Shown here: positions 61,069 through 64,000 of the stretch, piece by piece
How the letters are laid out: each line of letters opens with the position of its first letter
How positions within the stretch are numbered: position 1 is the first letter of the stretch
Source of the DNA: an uncultured Alphaproteobacteria bacterium
GTDB taxonomy: Bacteria > Pseudomonadota > Alphaproteobacteria > RF32 > CAG-239
Reading direction: 5' to 3'
DNA length: 64,000 bases
NCBI GenBank assembly: GCA_934254585.1
Contig: CAKQLF010000002.1
Span: forward strand, 62,001-126,000
The notes under the pieces: model-generated
Seen by the model: only the letters and a program-made list of their open reading frames with translations
Told to the model about the DNA's origin: nothing
Database searches by the model: none
Made by a program: the position numbers and the translations under genes

Positions 61069-62067
61069 TTAAAACAAACCTTCACGGCATAATCCGGCAA
61101 ACACCGGCGCATTTAGTCCTAATTGCTTAATCAATATCGATGGTCTGCTTTCTATGTTCAAATTTTCTTCTGAAAACTGTGTGCCTTTACGGGTTTTCAA
61201 AACGGCATTAAGTAATTCTGACTTGCCGATACAAGATGAAAGATAAACAAAAGCTTCATCACAATCAGCCAAATTTTGCACAGCCAAACGTCGAGCATAT
61301 AAATTCAGCGTCAAATCAGCCTTGCTTGCATCTTTAGTCCAAGGAGAGCCACCGCCTATCGGACAAGCCGTTTCATAAAAATCACAAGCCAGTTTTCGGC
61401 CAGTTATTCCGCAATCGGCCATACTTGAATGGCAAATATAATTTCCCGTACCGTTTATAATCAACCTCTCAGGCTCCTGCCCCAAAACTTCGGCAATAAA
61501 CTTTTTCAAGTTTTCGTGCTGTTTCATTGGAATTGCCACCACCGCCGTTTTTATTTTATCTCCGTCAATGGTGATTTGCGTTTTAATATCCAAGCCTAAA
61601 TTATCACTGAATTTAGCTTTTTGATAGAGCGCATCACACAATCTTCGAGCCAAATACAATTCCAAAGGAATATTACCCGCCCCCTGACAAGCATATCCCA
61701 CAAACACACCTTGATCACCCCAACCATCAGCCTCTACACCTTGGGCTATTTCAGCAGACTGCGCGCTGATTAAATCCAAAACCCGCAAACTTTCGGCATT
61801 TATGGCATTTTCGCCCCAAATTTCGGCATAACGAGAGTCATATCCTATTTCCCGCACGGCCTGACGTACATAATCTTCCACAAATTCTAACGAAACTTTA
61901 CCGCTGATTTCACCGCCCAGAACCACAGTTCGGCTTTTTACCATAACTTCGACGCCATAACGCACGTTTGCGTCTTGTTCTATACATCTGTCTAAAATAT
62001 AACTTGAAATATAATCGGCTGTTTTATCCGGATGTCCCAAAGACACCGCCTCTGCTGTTTTTAGCAT
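61069..62067 (-). CDS. metK: S-adenosylmethionine synthetase, compact diverged form
   Basis: This 332-residue enzyme makes SAM from methionine and ATP. It has EAVSLGHPDKTADYIS at the N-terminus (ATP site), GDQGVFVGYA, DCGITGRKLACDFY and GGGSPWTKDASKAD. In the last, the two Lys of the usual GGGAFSGKDPTKVD motif are kept but VDRS is changed. It is about 50 residues shorter than standard MetK and ends at FAGLCREGLF instead of YGHFGR. It could be a working short form; its control by a SAM riboswitch supports a real role. ATG 62067 has AAGGAG upstream. Confidence 0.85.
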   Translation of the reverse strand: MLKTAEAVSLGHPDKTADYISSYILDRCIEQDANVRYGVEVMVKSRTVVLGGEISGKVSLEFVEDYVRQAVREIGYDSRYAEIWGENAINAESLRVLDLISAQSAEIAQGVEADGWGDQGVFVGYACQGAGNIPLELYLARRLCDALYQKAKFSDNLGLDIKTQITIDGDKIKTAVVAIPMKQHENLKKFIAEVLGQEPERLIINGTGNYICHSSMADCGITGRKLACDFYETACPIGGGSPWTKDASKADLTLNLYARRLAVQNLADCDEAFVYLSSCIGKSELLNAVLKTRKGTQFSEENLNIESRPSILIKQLGLNAPVFAGLCREGLF

Positions 62068-62070
62068 ATC

Positions 62071-62129
62071 TTTTTCTCCTTTTTAGTCCATTTGACTGCT
62101 GGACAAGTAGGTTAAATCCACATTGCAGT
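62071..62129 (-). promoter_or_regulatory. SAM-II/SAM-V-type riboswitch controlling metK
   Basis: On the minus strand ACTGC (62129-62125) pairs with GCAGT (62099-62095) as P1. Its loop holds GATTTAACC (62118-62110), the conserved segment of SAM-II/V. GTCC (62104-62101) pairs with GGAC (62089-62086) as pseudoknot P2, followed by TAAAAAGGAG, which contains the SD. SAM binding would close P2 and hide the SD, so it acts on translation. Confidence 0.8.
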
Positions 62130-62148
62130 TGTCATTCCTGCGAAAGGT

Positions 62149-62178
62149 ATATTAAGCTTGATTTCTGTTAATTGTCAA
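62149..62178 (-). promoter_or_regulatory. Promoter of metK
   Basis: Minus strand TTGACA (62178-62173), 18-base spacer, TAATAT (62154-62149). The start would lie near 62142, giving a leader of about 75 bases that just fits the riboswitch. Confidence 0.6.
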
Positions 62179-62245
62179 GTTTTTATATTGCTAAATAGAC
62201 TTGCTCTTGTTACTATTTTCCCAAAAAAACAAGGAGGACCATTAA

Positions 62246-62920
62246 ATGAAAAAAATCGGTTTAATTTTTGCTATGAAAAAAGAACTGGAGCTTTTTGCTC
62301 AAGCAGTTACTGATTTTTCACAAATTAAAGGTAAGCGACATTCTTTTTATTATGGTGTTTTAGAAAACTGCGAATTTTTTGCCGTAGTTTCGGGAATTGG
62401 TAAAGTAAACGCTGCTCTGTGCACCGCCGACCTAATTGAAACCGCATCTCCTGATTATATTTTTAACATTGGAATTTCCGGCGGTTTGAACAACTCGCTG
62501 ACCATCGGCGAATATATTGTCGGCACCGACATCGTCTATCACGATGTTTGGTGCGGCGAGCCAAACACTTATGGACAAGTTCAGGAATTTCCGGAAGTTT
62601 ATCACTCGGCTCCCGAACTTGTCGCCAAACTTTCAGCCTATAAACACGGACTTATTTGCTGCGGAGATAAATTTATAACCGAAAACGATGAGCTAAATCT
62701 CATCACCCACAATTTTCCTACTGCTTTGGCTGTGGATATGGAAAGCGCGGCTATTGCTCAGACCTGTTATATCTATCAGCAGCCTCTGCTCTGTATTCGC
62801 CAAATCAGCGACATCCCCGGACATCCGTTTTCGGCTGAACAATATGCAAACTTTTGGCAAAACGCCGCCGCCAAAACAATTAATCTGTTACCGCAAATTT
62901 TAAAAAGACTTGCTCTATGA
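62246..62920 (+). CDS. mtnN: 5'-methylthioadenosine/S-adenosylhomocysteine nucleosidase
   Basis: This 224-residue enzyme hydrolyses MTA and SAH, the by-products of SAM use, to adenine and a thioribose or ribosylhomocysteine. Family features: AMKKELE (general-acid Glu), SGIGKVNAAL, GISGGL, VDMESAAIAQ (Glu that binds the ribose) and ISDIPG (catalytic Asp). ATG 62246 has AAGGAGG upstream. It is divergent from metK, so SAM synthesis and salvage genes sit back to back. The next gene's ATG overlaps its stop. Confidence 0.92.
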   Translation: MKKIGLIFAMKKELELFAQAVTDFSQIKGKRHSFYYGVLENCEFFAVVSGIGKVNAALCTADLIETASPDYIFNIGISGGLNNSLTIGEYIVGTDIVYHDVWCGEPNTYGQVQEFPEVYHSAPELVAKLSAYKHGLICCGDKFITENDELNLITHNFPTALAVDMESAAIAQTCYIYQQPLLCIRQISDIPGHPFSAEQYANFWQNAAAKTINLLPQILKRLAL

Positions 62921-64000
62921 CCAAATTTCTGAAATATATATCAGCTTCTTTTACAACTCATCTCTATTTTTGGATTTTTGTGATTGTATTCTTCTGCGCT
63001 ATCTGTGACGCGTTTTTTACATATTCGGAGTTCGGCCGATTATTTTATATTGATACAGATTGCTATACCCACGCCACTCGCATAATTTATTGGCTACAGA
63101 ATTTCGGTTGGTATGAGCAGATTTATCCTTACAGCAACTACCCCGACGGCGAAGTTTTTCACTTTACACGCTTGCTTGATATAATATGGACTTTATCAGC
63201 CTTGCCGCTTATGCCGTTTTTTTCGCTTAAAGATGCAATATTCTACGGCGGAATGACAATTTCTCCATTGGCAATGGCTTTAAGCCTGATTACCATATTT
63301 TGGGGCTTAAAACCTTTTATTAGCAATTCAACAAAAGTTTTATTTTTCAGCTGTTGCGTATCAATTTGTTTATTAACTAAATTCTACAATATTTTTGATT
63401 TTAATCGACCTGACCATCACTCTGTAATATTTTTGTTTTTCGCCTATAACATAAGTGCTGTTTTGCTCAATCTGTTTCAGAAACGTTTTCGCCTTTTATT
63501 TTTTGCCGGAATTTTGGCCGGCTGCGGAATCTGGATTTCTTCCGCTGTCGAGGGCTTTATTTTAATCGGCTCCGTTTTAAGTCTATTGGTTTGCAACTGG
63601 ATTTTAGGCAAAATCAGCCTTAAAGCTTTGCAATTTTATTCTCTTGGCCTGTTTTCAGCCACCGCTTTCGCTTTTTTAATAAACCCTCCGTATGGCGGCT
63701 ATATGGTACTCGACAACACAAGATTATGTTCCATTCACGTTGTATTAACTTTATTCATCTTAATTTCATTCCGGCTTTTAAGTAAATTTAATCTCAAATC
63801 AAAGTCCGCACAAATTTTCAGTTTGACCGGCTGCGCTTTAACTTCTTTACTTCTGCTTTGCGCAATATTTGGTTCAAATATCATATTTGCGCCGATTTTC
63901 ACCGAAGAAGCAAAGCGTTATTTTTTATCTTATATCACTGAACTGAAACCGTCATACACTTTTCCATATATAATCGAAATGGCATTTTTCCTAATTGCTA
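62917..64000 (+). CDS. Polytopic membrane protein, GT-C/STT3-like, 5' part
   Basis: The frame opens at ATG 62917, overlapping the mtnN stop (ATGA), and stays open to the window edge (361 codons). It is very hydrophobic, with about eight or more membrane segments. The N-terminus has YIDTDCYTHATRI and PDGEVFHFTRLLDIIW after the first segment. Such Asp and PDG-H-TR elements are seen in GT-C glycosyltransferases of the STT3/oligosaccharyltransferase type, where an external Asp pair binds metal and donor lipid. The function is inferred; the C-terminal part that would settle it is missing. Confidence 0.6.
   Translation, partial: MTKFLKYISASFTTHLYFWIFVIVFFCAICDAFFTYSEFGRLFYIDTDCYTHATRIIYWLQNFGWYEQIYPYSNYPDGEVFHFTRLLDIIWTLSALPLMPFFSLKDAIFYGGMTISPLAMALSLITIFWGLKPFISNSTKVLFFSCCVSICLLTKFYNIFDFNRPDHHSVIFLFFAYNISAVLLNLFQKRFRLLFFAGILAGCGIWISSAVEGFILIGSVLSLLVCNWILGKISLKALQFYSLGLFSATAFAFLINPPYGGYMVLDNTRLCSIHVVLTLFILISFRLLSKFNLKSKSAQIFSLTGCALTSLLLLCAIFGSNIIFAPIFTEEAKRYFLSYITELKPSYTFPYIIEMAFFLIA

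Overview
The window is AT-rich bacterial DNA packed with short operons and Shine-Dalgarno (SD) led genes. Gene content and order point to an alphaproteobacterium: lspA / BamF-like lipoprotein (DUF3035) / two M16 peptidases, acpP-fabF-mltG, mltB followed by rlpA-dacA-tmk-holB-tatD-MBL hydrolase, and a SAM-II/V-type riboswitch before a SAM synthetase. Two lactate dehydrogenases, a FucO-type alcohol dehydrogenase, an AaxB/AaxC arginine-agmatine acid-resistance pair, a type IV prepilin-like protein and a large Cys-rich secreted protein suggest a fermentative, probably gut- or host-associated member of that class. This lifestyle is inferred; no rRNA gene is present to fix the taxonomy.

Layout. 1-5 kb: the 5' part of rsmB, guanine deaminase, a secreted 21-residue-repeat protein, a YbaK-type deacylase, ldh and several unknown genes. 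5-13 kb: a minus-strand run in two parts, lspA, bamF-like, M16 pair, pgi and mutL, preceded by corA and tRNA-Leu(GAG). 13-16.6 kb: accessory genes, namely a WG-repeat lipoprotein, two small proteins missing from ordinary gene calls (56 and 38 residues), an esterase and a glycosyltransferase. 16.6-24.5 kb: aaxC and aaxB, then mfd divergent from recG. 24.5-25.6 kb: a frameshifted prepilin gene behind a long leader with mutually exclusive hairpins. 25.6-35.6 kb: a cell-wall, replication and repair operon, then mltB, mscL, glyA and rpiB. 35.7-36 kb: tRNA-Cys and tRNA-Asn. 36-44 kb: pgpA, a 567-residue unknown protein, mltG-fabF-acpP, a second ldh, mtaB and ftsY. 44-47.2 kb: an unknown gene, then the Cys-rich secreted protein, whose promoter lies between 38-bp inverted repeats (a candidate invertible switch). 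47-54 kb: ruvX, tolB, fucO, DUF4139 and DUF1294 proteins and a lipoprotein/secreted-protein pair. 54-58.5 kb: a small gene under a perfect palindromic operator, lon, and a 459-residue unknown gene with a palindromic -35 region. 58.5-64 kb: a dispersed direct repeat, a U32 peptidase/RlhA-like gene, a compact metK under riboswitch control, mtnN and the start of a GT-C-type membrane protein.

How the genes work together. The SAM cycle is grouped at the right end: riboswitch-controlled MetK makes SAM, and MtnN clears MTA/SAH. Envelope growth is covered by DacA, RlpA, MltB, MltG, LspA, TolB and the BamF-like lipoprotein. Genome maintenance is covered by MutL (with an intact nicking-endonuclease motif), Mfd, RecG, HolB and RuvX. 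The signals that ordinary annotation does not explain are the candidate inverted-repeat promoter switch at 46.95-47.15 kb, the attenuator-like leader at 25.2-25.4 kb, the palindromic promoters at 54.17 and 56.99 kb, and the repeat at 58.5 kb. Functions are read from sequence motifs and remembered family features; no search was run.
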